Assembly: GCF_037975245.1 (NCBI RefSeq)
Contig: NC_092576.1
Coordinates: forward strand, 7,961,001-8,025,000
Length of the DNA stretch: 64,000 nucleotides
From: Apostichopus japonicus
Taxonomy: Eukaryota; Echinodermata; Holothuroidea; Aspidochirotida; Stichopodidae
Reading direction: 5' to 3'
Shown: positions 1 through 11,520 of the stretch, in pieces
Numbering within the stretch: the first letter of the stretch is position 1
How the letters are laid out: each line of letters starts with the position of its first letter
Position numbers and translations under genes: made by a program
Notes under the pieces: generated by a model
Seen by the model: the letters and a program-made list of their open reading frames with translations, nothing else
Told to the model about the DNA's origin: nothing
The model's database searches: none

Positions 1-500
1 GTCTGTTAGAATATCTTGGGCTGGTATTCTCATCTCTCAGAGATTGAACATAGGTAGCAGTTTGTGGCTTATTGACAAGTTCATTACTAGAATTCATGTT
101 GCGTACTTTGTTGTTTGTAAGTTAATGAAATATGTAAAGTGGATCATTGTCATGTAAAGTTGTGAGGTATATTAAGTTACTAGAATAGTGAGGCTGCTGT
201 CACAAGTCCTTTTTTGGTCATTATTTTCATTATAAATTATTGCTGTACTGTATAAAGTAACTGAGTGTACGTAACATTACCACTAACGTGAAAACTTGTT
301 TGTGACAACTTTTAGCAAACATTTGGATATGATCCAACCAAATACTGTCAGCGCACTATTTTATTTATTTCTCCCTCTCTCCACCTCTCTCTCTCTCTCT
401 CTCCCTATTGTGCAATAATCTTTAACTTCCATGTATTTATTTATGGTAAATCACAGACCACGTGGGTTACTTCCCCACACACTTTCCTGTTACTCCTAAG

Positions 501-501
<1 letters not shown>
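1..501. other. Non-coding stretch with a short CT tract
   Basis: No ORF with recognisable protein similarity or splice pattern is seen. A short pyrimidine CT run lies near 370-405. The rest is unremarkable AT-rich sequence. Confidence 0.5.
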
Positions 502-563
<62 letters not shown>

Positions 564-577
564 ATATATTTATATAG
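502..577. repeat. (TA)n / (TATG)n microsatellite
   Basis: An uninterrupted TA run passes directly into TATG repeats and back into TA. It is a simple sequence with no coding value. Confidence 0.9.
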
Positions 578-1068
578 TTGAGACTAGTGGAACACTAGTT
601 GTTACTTAGTTTCACGCGTTGAGCAATCATCAGACAACTGAATATATTTTATAAGCCTCAACTATAGAAATATTACTAACACTAAAGTTTTCTATTTAGA
701 AACTAATATTCATCTGGTCTCATTCATCTGGTCTCTCTGTGTAAAATTTTCATAAACCTGCAGAATTAGACATTTACAAATTTAATTGACATGATTAGTT
801 TGTGTGCTCTCAACAATATCTCTCATTTTAAATGACAGTTTTGTATATTCAAATTTCATTTTCATACTTTGTATCGGTAGTTGCTATTGACAAAGGAAGT
901 TTTATAACACAAAAGTGTAGTGTCTATGGATGGATAAACCTATCTTCTATATATTAGATAACGTCAATATCTTGTGTGTGTTTAGTTTCTCTCCATAGGG
1001 TTTTGATGGTCACCCACCCTTTCTATAAACTGTTTCACAAAACGTGTGCTTTGTTTTTATATGCAAAA

Positions 1069-1428
1069 GTGGCTATTCTTACGACTAGTCGTAACAATAA
1101 TTCCCTTTTACGCATGCACAGTTGCTTTAACGTGGCTATTTTTAGGACTAGGAGTACCATTTTTACGACTAGGAGTAACAATAATTCCCTTTTACGCATG
1201 CACAGGTGCTTTAACGTGGCTATTTTTAGGACTAGGAGTACTATTTTTAGGACTAGGAGTAACAATATTTTCCGGTTAAGGGTTGGGTTAGGGCTAGGTT
1301 AGGGGTTAGGGTTAGGTTTACCCCTACTACATGGGCAGTTGCTTTATTTACTTTACTGCGCATGAATTCGCCGATGTCGTAAGAATAGTTTATAAATAAT
1401 TGTTACGACTAGTCGTAAGAATAGCCAC
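1069..1428. mobile_element. MITE-like element with perfect 30-bp terminal inverted repeats
   Basis: Bases 1069-1098 are the exact reverse complement of 1399-1428 (30 of 30). Each terminal repeat contains the 16-base perfect palindrome TTACGACTAGTCGTAA. Inside, a block of about 75 bases containing CCCTTTTACGCATGCACA is tandemly duplicated, and 1277-1320 holds several TTAGGG-like words. No transposase is encoded, and no flanking target-site duplication could be found, so the superfamily is unknown. Short ORFs across this block are by-products of the repeats. Confidence 0.8.
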
Positions 1429-1930
1429 AGCCTTTTATATATGCTGTAGACGTCTACATTGTCTGTGTTTATTTGTTGCATTATGATTTAATTTCTTTTT
1501 CTTCCAACTTCATTTTATGGAAAGTAACTCCAGAAGTGACAACTTTCCTTCCTCCAGGCTCTCATTTTACAAAGGGGAATCATGTCCAGCTCGTCGCCAG
1601 TTGGTATATTCCAGTATTAAGAGATGGGTGTTTTGCTTTTGTGTAGAATCTAAAACAAAAATTGTTTTGTCGTTATCAAATTATTTTAAGAATGAAACGT
1701 AATTCACATCCCTAACCTATTTTAATTCAGTGAATTAATATTATTTTTATTTTTATTAATCTCTATAAAACCTTTTTGTTGACCTTTTACCTTTCTTAAA
1801 CTGGATACCATTCTATTATTGAATAGTATCGTCCAATGTAAAACAGGCTGGGACGAGTGGGACATGATCCATATATTAGGCAAAAATGAAAACACCTGCA
1901 GTGAAATGAAGAAAAATATATAAGTCCACT
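1429..1930. other. Non-coding stretch
   Basis: Only short ORFs without recognisable similarity or conserved splice sites. Nothing further is seen. Confidence 0.45.
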
Positions 1931-1932
1931 TA

Positions 1933-2275
1933 CAGTTATTCTTTGTAAACAGTGTAGATTGTACAATGTTATTCTTTGTAACCAGTGTACATTGTATACT
2001 GTTATTCTTTGTAAACAACATTGTCATTCTTTGTAAACAGTGTAGATTGTATACTGTTACTCTTTGTAAACTGTAGATTGTACACTGTTATTCTTTGTAA
2101 ACAGTGTAGATTGTACACTGTTATTCTTTGTAAACAGTGTAGATTGTACACTGTTATTCTTTGTAAACTGTACATTGTTATTCTTTGTAAACAGTGTAGA
2201 TTGTATACTGTTATTCTTTGTAAACTGTACATTGTATGCTGTTATTCTTTGTAAACTGTAGCTTGTATACTGGTA
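1933..2275. repeat. 33-bp minisatellite
   Basis: Tandem copies of a 33-base unit containing TTATTCTTTGTAAACAGTG, for example starting at 2088, 2121 and 2154. Shortened variants lack about 9 bases of the unit. The ORFs on both strands here are repeat translations (repeated LYTVILCKQCR-type words). Confidence 0.9.
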
Positions 2276-2279
2276 TTCT

Positions 2280-3090
2280 TACAAGGAAACACTTTATTTC
2301 ATTTTTATTCTTGCAAGGGATTGTCAAGGTTAGTTTGTTTTTCTTAAAGCAATATTTTCTTTAAAGTATCCATCATCAGGGTGGGTGGCGGAGCTGGGTG
2401 CGGGAGGGGAGAGGTGGGTGTGGGAGGGAGAGGTGGGTGACAGGATTTACTACATGTGTGTAATAAACAATGGACATTTGAAAAAATACATGTTGACTGG
2501 GGAATCCAATAGAAAGTGTAAATGCTATTTTTTGTTGCACTTAAGAAATGTTTGTGATTTATTCGCTACACCAGCAGAAACTCAACATATTTCGTTGGGA
2601 TATAACCTAGTTTAAATGTCATGTCTGGAGGCTGGTATATCTCGATGTGGAGACATATTGGAAGGATCGAGGGACTTTGAATTCTCTTGGCTTTTCTTTC
2701 AAGTCCTCACAGTTAAGAATGGCCATAAAAATGTTACCCATAATACAGCACAATTTATATATATACTATGGATATCTCATGTCACGAAACAGAAGGTGAA
2801 ATCAATTTAGCTGTGCATATTTATGCCGAGAATGTGACTCATGAGTAATAGTATAGTAGATACGAAACTAGCCATCGAACCATCAAAACATATTCTGGAT
2901 AAAAAAAAAGATGTGGAATATTATAATATCAAAATATTTAATGATATAAGATTGTCATTTTTGCAATTTTGTATACTCATCGCTCTTTTGTGACATCATA
3001 GCACAACTTTAATCAATCTGAGTTGGGAATATAAGTGTATTTGTGACCTGTTTGGGTATTAAATAATACCCAATTTAAATATGCTTGTGT
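2280..3090. other. Non-coding stretch
   Basis: Contains a short GGTGGG/GGAGAGG-rich patch near 2380-2440 and otherwise AT-rich sequence. No supported gene. Confidence 0.45.
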
Positions 3091-3097
3091 AGTTATT

Positions 3098-3315
3098 GCA
3101 ATAAATGGTCCCAAAAATATTTGGCCCAAACAACATGGCTCTAAATTAAATTTACCCCTTCCAAAATTGAACAACAAATTCGTCCCAAATGGTCCCAAAA
3201 TATATTGGGCCTCATAATTTCGGTCCCAAAGAATGTGTCCCAAAAATGTATTTGAGGTGGAAGTGAAATATGGCCCGACGTGACCCAAAAATGGGCCCAG
3301 AATTTGCATGGGACC
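3098..3315. repeat. Degenerate GGTCCCAAA-type interspersed repeat words
   Basis: The word GGTCCCAAA and close variants (TGGCCCAA, GTCCCAAA, GACCCAAA) recur about ten times at irregular spacing. They resemble an old, decayed minisatellite. The 109-aa minus-strand ORF over it is a translation of these words. Confidence 0.55.
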
Positions 3316-3757
3316 AACTATTAACCTACAACTGTATACCAAGTTTGGTTACAATTCGACATGTTGCGAAGTTATTTGCAAGGTACAAGTTTTTACGTTT
3401 GACAACAAAACCATATTTATGTTCATAAGGTCCGTGCCAAAAACCATAGGGCACACATTTCTCACTATAACGTTGGCGAGGTATGGATCTTAGCGGATAA
3501 CTGGCTCGAGATGACTCTCAACTGAATTTATCTTTTGTAAAGAACTTTATTCTCATGAAATTACAGGCATGAAACTTTCTCAGCAGGCTACAGTCATGTA
3601 TACCCACAGCGCTTAGACATCAAAGTATATAGCAAGAGTGACAGTGTAAAGCAATTTCTTCACATACTTAACAAAAAATAACACTTACGAATTACACAAA
3701 GATACAGTTTAAGTACTTAAAACATTTAAAATAGTACTTTCAGAGCTGACGTAAACC

Positions 3758-4221
3758 CAGGCATGAGACTCTTCCGCGGAAACGCGGATTTCAGATTTTT
3801 TTTTTTTTCATTTTCGCGTTTGTTCTCGTAATTCGCGATTTTTATTATTTTATATTATTTTTTTATTTAATTTTTTTTGGTTTTTGTTTTTGTTTTTTGT
3901 GCCGAACATGCTGGACTGTGAAGGGAAGGAACACCGAATTTGACCAGTGGTGGAATCAAGTAGCACAAAGCAAGCAAAAAAGCCTTTTTTTGGTTCAAAA
4001 AAGCTAATGGATAAATTATACAAGCAGAAACTCCACAATTTTTGGGCGAGTTACGTGATGTGATAGATTCCATCTAGAGTCCACCATTTTGCATTTAAGC
4101 CCTCCTTACCTGACAAAAAAATTCTAAAGGGGAGGGGGACACCCCCTCCCCTTAAACCCCTCCCCCAGGACGGCGATCAATAAATTTCAGATTTTTTTTC
4201 CCCGGCTCAGTCTCATCCCTG
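3758..4221. mobile_element. hAT-type non-autonomous DNA transposon (MITE), family 1
   Basis: The 464-base element begins CAGGCATGAGACT and ends AGTCTCATCCCTG, giving imperfect terminal inverted repeats of about 22 bases. It is flanked by a perfect 8-base direct repeat CGTAAACC at 3750-3757 and 4222-4229. An 8-base target-site duplication with ends starting CAG is the known signature of hAT transposons. The interior is T-rich and then C-rich and encodes no transposase, so it must have moved in trans. Confidence 0.88.
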
Positions 4222-4229
4222 CGTAAACC

Positions 4230-5751
4230 TGATTAATATATTTTGGAAAGTTTGAAAATATAGACTTGGCACCAATGTATAAAATATATAAAATGTATAA
4301 AAAAAAATAAAATATGCTTCAAACATGTTTACATTGTTTAAAATCAATTACAAATATATTAAGGACATCTCTGGTGTTGAATGTGACGAAGGATTCCCTG
4401 TTCTTTATATGAAATTAACAGGAACAGTTGTTAGCAAACCGTTAACAAAAGTAACAGTATTTGCTGTTACTCTGTCGTTCAGCCTCTGAAGAAGATCCTG
4501 CTAGCATTGAAACGTCAGGCCCACTTACTTTTACACATTCTTCTTATACAGGTTTTTTTTTTTATGGATAAGCGGTTTGCTAACAGTTTCATTTTATTTA
4601 GAAACACATTTTGATTGATTTATGATCATTAAAAAAAAAAAAAAAGAACATGGGATTTTGAACATTTAGGACTGCACTAATAAGGATCATCATTGCCGTC
4701 ATCATCATCACCAACACCACCATCATCACCACCACCATCATCAACATCAATTATTTAGCCTTAAAGGAGCATTCCAGAGTATAAACTGTTAGCTAGACAA
4801 ATACTTCTCGCACACACACGTGTCTATCTTCTATTCATAGTGTGTTATATGAAAGACTCAAATTCTGACTTTATAGTCATCTCTTAACATAGCAATCAAT
4901 CTAGCTGGACCTAGAATAGTGTTTGATTCAATCAAATAAACTTACAAATAACCATCAGTGAATCTTTAGACAGAACATGATACATTGACAGAGTATAATG
5001 CAAATGTCGCAAGGCAAACTCAATGCAGGCATGGACAGAGGGCAGCAGATAGAACTAGGTCAGGGCCTGAGGTCAAGTACATCACTGTGTCCCCTTTTTA
5101 AGGAGTTCATGTTAACTTCAGTACGTGATGTAAATCAGACTTATGCTTGGCAACCGTGGGTAGTGCAGGCTCCCTGATCCCTACAACCTCTAATCATATT
5201 TTCCTACTAACGGTGCCTGTTACTGCTTTAATGAGTGGTACCTATGAGCAAGGTCGACACAGCACATACAGGCTGATAGAAGGGTGGATGGACGAGCTGG
5301 CTTGGGAGTCTTGATAGCTGCCACATCTTTGTACATACTTTGCTTATGGAAGACTTTATCACGTCGCTTTAGTGGAAGAGGCCCAATGTTTTTATCTATC
5401 TTCTAGAAAAATAACTCAAATTTCATTGTTAACGAATACTATGGAAAAATTTTCACAAATCAGTGAACAATCTGCATGTCTTTCACTTTTGTTGGTGACT
5501 CTTGGAGTGAATACTGAGTGAGGTAACACTGCATATAAACCAAAACATGTGGTATGCTTGCATTATCTTATGTACATACAGTTCTGGGAACTGTTTTCAA
5601 TTTATAATACACAGATTTGTCAAAGTAAAGCCTTGAAAGGGTCACCAGTGAAGCAAAAAAATCTCTTGTGATCGACATTAAAATATGGAGAAAAGTAGAA
5701 ACCATCCATGCCGATACAAATTGAACAATTACCCTCCAATCAATGAATGAT
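4230..5751. other. Intergenic stretch downstream of the minus-strand scramblase gene
   Basis: Contains a degenerate ATC/ACC trinucleotide run near 4688-4750 and several A or T homopolymers. The last 1 kb before 5751 would be the 3' untranslated side of the minus-strand scramblase gene. I could not place a confident poly(A) signal. Confidence 0.4.
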
Positions 5752-8700
5752 CTAATATCTGTTGTTCTTGTTCTTCTTCTGCTCATAGAACATGAATTCA
5801 ATTAGGATGAGTGCCCCCAACAGCGTAGCCTTCATTTTGACGTCGAGGTCCATCGGAAACTGAATTCCAAAGTTATCAGCTTTGGTGAAGCATTCCTTGG
5901 CAAATCCAGCCCATTGCTTGGTAATATTACCAACCTCATGGTCCTCGTCCAAAGACAGTACCTTGTCAAACAAAAGTAAAAAAACAAAAAAATATTATCA
6001 AAAACAAAAACACATGATTCTTTTGGCAAGAAAACATATGCCACAGTCATGGTCATTAATTATCAATTTTCTTCCGTATCGTTAGTGATGATATTTGTTT
6101 GGGTTTCCAAATTCCAGATCGTTTGGGCAGCGATTGAGGAATATAAGCTCGACGAAACGAATTAATCACCTGTAACTGGGACAGACGTAGTAAACATGGC
6201 AGCGACTACTCGCATCAAAAGTCTGAACATGGTTGACAATCACTTGATTTCCTAGCATATTTCAATGTTAAATTGTGTATGATATTTACAGAGTTTGTTG
6301 CACAATTTACTAGATGGTTATCGATAACAGACTGATAAGCTGGTAACTAACTGCATTGGGTCATAACTTACGCTTTGATACCTCAAGCGATTCTCCGAGT
6401 TTTCGAGATAACATAACAGGTTACTTACCTTGAAGTCAACGTCACAAGTGCAACAGACACCCTGGCAAAACCAGCAGGGTCCACGTATTTTCAAGACGGG
6501 ATCCATATTGGCATCGAGAATCTCATAATGGGCCTTCCATGAACTTCCCCTGCGGATTAAAAGAAACAAAATGAATGAATGTTACAGTGTGGGCGGTCTT
6601 TGGTTGACACTTACCTGTGAATGGAAAATAACAAAATATACCAATCTCACAGAGGGTATTACCCTTAATTTTACGAAAAATGAAACATGACTTCCTTCTT
6701 TGGAATAAACAATAATCAGTTGTCCGCCTAGGATACCTAGAGCTAGTGTACGTAACAAACATACAGGAGTACGACCTTTCACACAATATCAATCATACAG
6801 AAATATATGACCTGTCACGAATAAACATTTAATACATCATGGCAAATTTCAAGGGATGAATAAGGTTATTGATTTATTAAAATGTTCGGAAATTCTCCTC
6901 TACTGATGTACATTTTAAGTATTGGTTGAAACAAAAGAGGTACCCGTGGATTGACCTACGATCGATTGGTGCTGGTTAGTAAGAATGAACATCCGTTGTT
7001 GCCGACTGCCACAGACCGGTGTAAATTCATAACACATATCTAGATTGGTTGGCAAACATCCTTCTCAATACAGTCATGACGGTCGTTTTTTAAACTACGC
7101 CAATTCATGACGGTAAAGCCTGGCTATAGAAAAACAGTCGTCCTCAAATTCACTCGAGCATGAATCATTAGTTACTTGATACCATATAGGCTATCCGAAA
7201 TACTGTCATTAGGATTCATCCATGAGTGCACCTACTTAATTGACCAGCCACCATATGATTGGAAACACAAGTGCTCTAATGGCCAGCACTACTCTCCGTG
7301 TGTGAAGACAAAATTTGACTTGACAACTGCAATAGTATGCAGTGTGTTTAATCATGAATTTGAGCAGAGCATTACAAACTCGGTTAGATATATTCATTCT
7401 CCCCTAATTTTAGCCCAAAGCAGGGGACTCGAGTGGTATTTGCTACAGGCAGGGATGATCGTAATGTTACCTCTGCCGGACATGTCCTATCGGCTGGCCA
7501 GGAGGAGACTCAATAGCGATGGTGCGGGAACAATGGTCGCAGCTCCCTGCGCACCAGCAGCACCCCGAGCAACATTGGAATGGCCGTACCATCCTCAGAA
7601 CCTCTTGGTTCAGGTTGTTGACGACATGCATCGTAAAGCCCCGCCCAGGGCCACAACACAGCCTCATGCACAGCTCAGACTCCTCGAAGGCAAAGAAAAC
7701 CTTTAAAAATCAAAGGTGGAATTGGTCATGCTTATGCCAAATGTACTCTGTGGCAGGCATGGTAACACTAAGCAGGAATGGTTTGGAAAAACATAATGTG
7801 GGACAGGTACAGGCCGGCATCTGAGCTGCAATGCATTATTACCTTGAGCAATTAATAACTACCAGTTTTGAAGCAACATCCTTTGATTTTGTTTTCTTTT
7901 ATGTACCTCAGAAGGGTTCCATGTGCACGGCTCATTGCCACATTAAGATAACACTTGTACTGTACATCAATGCTGCAGTATGTACATGTAATCAATATCT
8001 ATGCGATGAAGTGCCTAAAAGTTTTTATCCCAAACGAGAGCTTACATTTTATCCAAAAAAAAAGACTTCACTACTCCCCCCAATTCCCTGGCCCCGCTGC
8101 CCCCCCAAGATATACCCTCTCTTTCACAGGCTCACCCATTGACTTCCCTGTCCCTTCAACCGTTAAAACCTACGATCAAATTTCAAAAAAACTTGGTAAC
8201 CAAATGTTGTGTCCTTGTGCCATATTTTGTTGTCTGTTGTTCAGACCGGATACACTTACCTGCTGTCCAAGAGCATTCTTAATCTGGTAACGATTTTGGG
8301 TCTCAATCCCAGTGAAAGCTTCAAAGAGTTCCACCTGTTGGTGAACAAGTATCTGGTCCAACTGTGTCAAGTACTCAAGGCCAGGGGGACATCCAGGAAT
8401 AGACTGTTGGTAAAATAAACATAGATTGTTAGCAGAACCAAGTCAAAAATGTCCCTATAGACTCTATGATAGAGAGACTTACGACAAATGCACAGGCCTA
8501 CGATTTATCTACTCCGTATGTACAGTATATATCGTATCAGAAATTTCTTTCTTCTTTCTAGACTGAAGAGAAATTATGGTTATAAACTTAATTTAATGGT
8601 GCTGCAAATTTGTCAATCCAGTGTCTAAAATAGGAGGAGTTCAAACCCATCAGTTTATGGTGAAATTCTGTACTTATTCTTGAACTGAAGTTTCAAAATG

Positions 8701-10207
8701 CTAACATTAGGAGATGTTGAAAAAACTGTTAATTTTGGCAACATTTTTTAAGAAATGTTCTCTACCCAAAAGAAATTAAACAAGAAGTAGGGAAAAGGTG
8801 TTAACATTTTAAGCAGCAATGACCCTGGCAGAGTATTAAAGAGGTGTTGCAAAAGAGTAGTAGAAGGTACAGGCAGGTTCACTACATAATTACTATTAAT
8901 TTATTATTTAGTAATTACTATCATTAATAGTGATCAAAATCAGAGGGGAACACTGAAGAAGCCAGCTAGAGGCTCAGACTATAAGGGGTGGTGGTGGATA
9001 ACCACTGTTTCTGTCATATAAAAAGGGGATGAAGAGACGAATAGAATCTGCTTTATTGGCTCCAATTATAGCATGCTATAGCTAGGAAAGTTTTGTGATT
9101 AGTTTATCGACCTGCCACGGTCGTAAATCCACCTCAGGCTCTATGATTAGCCTGCATTGCTATTTAACACCATTAGGCTCTTTGTGTAAACACTGTGTGG
9201 AAATATGTTCATGTCTACATATGTAGTTAATCATACAGCGTTCACACAAAGACCCTCATACAAGAAAAAGTATATGGTGAGGCATTGCAGACTAATTGGT
9301 AAAGAGAGGTCATTTTACGACCAAGGCAGGCAGGCGCGTAGCCAAGGGGGGGGGGGGGGGGGCGAAGGGGGCATATTGAGCATATTTTTTAAAAATTTTT
9401 TTTATGTTTTTATGATATCGCTAGTATTTTCGAAAGAGAAATTCTTAAGATGCAACTTACATGGCCTGGGAAGTGCCATTTCCAGCGATCTGGGAGGCAT
9501 TTTCAGCCAAAATTTTCTTGTACGCTTCGCGCCAACCGGTGGCGCTACGCTTAGATAGTTTGCATTGCCAAATCTTCAGTTTCGCCCCTCCCTTGGCAAA
9601 TTCCTGGCTACGCGCCTGATTAGGCAGGTCGATTACGTAATCTCAAGAAACTTTTCCATGATAGCATGCTATAGTTGGGGTCTATACAGAAGACCTTTAA
9701 GTGATGCATCATCAGTGAAGATTGATGGCAGATGGGTATATAGGGTTTTCATCATTAAGGCCTGTAGTATCTAGGGCAAGGAATGATTTACTCTCCACAA
9801 CTTGTGTAGTAACTTTAGGATTATGGAAGTGTGTTTTCAAAAGCACGCAGTGAGTTGTGAAAGTACTGAGGTCATGTGTACAGAAACAAAGATAGGCCAA
9901 CACAATTTTCATTGCAGAACTTTATACCTTTGTTGCATGGAAGTTGCAGGTCAGTCTGGGAATATTACAGCCAGAGTGCCTAAGTTATGAGCAGACAGAT
10001 TAAGCTTGAAAGTGAAATATTTACATTAGGCCTATTTTCTGTTTACAATGGGTCCAATACACTTACGGGCGGTGGTGCCATCCATTGTATTTGTCCAACA
10101 GCTGAAGGCGCTGGTTGTCCCCCATGTTGGTATGGTGGTTGTCCCCGTCCTGGTGGGATTGTCACAACCTCATTTTTTAATGACCCATACTGAAACGTTT
10201 CTGCCAT
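5752..10207 (-). CDS. Phospholipid scramblase (PLSCR family), minus-strand paralogue
   Basis: Five coding exons are joined by GT/AG borders: 10207-10067, 8403-8260, 7700-7471, 6549-6429 and 5961-5752, giving 281 aa. Residues 1-47 form a Pro/Gly/Gln-rich tail ending QWMAPPP. The scramblase domain follows: [17 protein letters not shown], a Cys cluster [15 protein letters not shown] at about 138-152 (a likely palmitoylation site, as in PLSCR1), the Ca-binding-like loop [12 protein letters not shown] (239-250) and a C-terminal hydrophobic helix (about 257-271) ending FMFYEQ. Known family members are palmitoylated type II membrane proteins implicated in Ca-dependent lipid scrambling. ATG 10207 is chosen for its strong context (A at -3, G at +4). 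The first loop residue is Lys, whereas human PLSCR1 has Asp. It diverges from a plus-strand paralogue 17 kb away. Confidence 0.93.
9331..9618 (+). mobile_element. hAT-type MITE, family 2, inside scramblase intron 1
   Basis: The 288-base element has perfect 14-base inverted ends, CAGGCGCGTAGCCA on the left and its reverse complement at 9605-9618. A G homopolymer lies just inside the left end. Copies of AGGCAGG flank it, but the 8-base duplication is imperfect. It is the same family, in opposite orientation, as the element at 42452-42756. It sits in intron 1 of the minus-strand scramblase gene. Confidence 0.85.
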
Positions 10208-11520
10208 GTTTGGTATGGGAAGGCTGGACTAGAATATTGTATCTCAAACTTAAAACTGTTTCCTGTATAACCAACAAGATCGAGAGACAAAAAAATACCC
10301 CATCTTACTTGAAGCTGTTTATACATGTACATGAACAGAGACTGCAAAAGAACTCTTTAAGTGTAGGAACATTCAAGTTACATGTATAGTAACACACTTG
10401 AGTGCATGGTTATCAGCTCTGGATTTTTAATCATATCATAGAATGAATACATAAATTCAATACCTCAATATTGATGCAACCGGTTTACCTGACTCATCTT
10501 TAGAAATATAGTCTGGTGACACAAAACATAATAGCCTAACAAATATTAAAAAACATATAGGCTCTACGTAGGCCCCTAGGCCTACTTATGAAAATGTTAT
10601 GAAGTTTTTGGGTGATGATTCAGTAAAAGGGGTGGGTGCTGTCTAGCCTAGGGACAGGTTATCGATATCAAAACTTTTAATCCTTTTGTTTCTTTTAGTT
10701 TTAGTTTAAGATAAATATATAGATGCCTAAGTTATGGTAAGTATATGACAGGTAGCTTATTCAGTACCTGTTAGTGTTACTGTCATAAGTCATATTGTAA
10801 CATAGCTCCTAGTCTACAGTATAGCCCTACATATCTTGAAAATTCGTTCCACTGGGCACCGAACTTTAGAATTGGGTGCAACACGTTACTTCTGTGTAAG
10901 GTCACTGTGGACATTTCTAAGGGAATCACCAGCCAGCCTAACTTAGTGTTGGCCTAGCCTAAAGCCTAAATGTAAACAGCCTAACCATTACTATTGACGT
11001 TTTCGTAACAAAATTCAATTTGGCAGGAATGCAAAGTTGCGATATTTCTGGCGCTTGTATTAATCAAATTCATATTACATGGTAGTGTTGGTGTCACCAT
11101 GGATCCCTTACATATGCTTACCACCACACTCTGACTAACTGTCTAAAACGGTTCCCTTAGATCTCCCTTGCCTCGATGTGTGCGACTCACTTCACCGGAC
11201 TTTGTACTTGCAGACAGAGCTCAAATTCTTGTTTCTAAAAATAACAATGACGAAATGTGAGGGGAGAAGTTACTTACGCAATCTAACAAGTGGAACGATC
11301 GGAAGTAGCAATCGTAATTAGTAGTTATAAACTGAGTGCCAGTCAATCGAGGACATTACACATGCGTTAAAAACCTTCTGAAAATTGACTAGAACATCGG
11401 TTGTTGGAACAATTAATTCCTTGCGCAATCCTGTTCCTCCTAAAGTCTGATGCATTATGGGTCCTCCAAAACTCCAAATCATGACACCTACTCGATCGCT
11501 CGATTGATATCAGAATACTG
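10208..11520. other. Upstream region of the minus-strand scramblase gene
   Basis: The promoter and any 5' untranslated exon of the minus-strand scramblase should lie here. On the minus strand, the 10.49-kb region contains an ATG shortly before a GTAAAC donor-like word, but joining it to the first coding exon breaks the frame, so I do not call it coding. No other gene is seen. Confidence 0.35.

Noticed and set aside
1933-2275. CRISPR-like array
   Set aside because: Direct repeats are contiguous without unique spacers and the sequence is eukaryotic. It is a minisatellite.
3013-3342. 109-aa minus-strand ORF
   Set aside because: Built from decayed GGTCCCAAA repeat words.
10480-10500. Upstream ATG with a donor-like word on the minus strand as an extra first scramblase exon
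   Set aside because: Joining it to 10207-10067 does not keep the reading frame. At most an untranslated exon.
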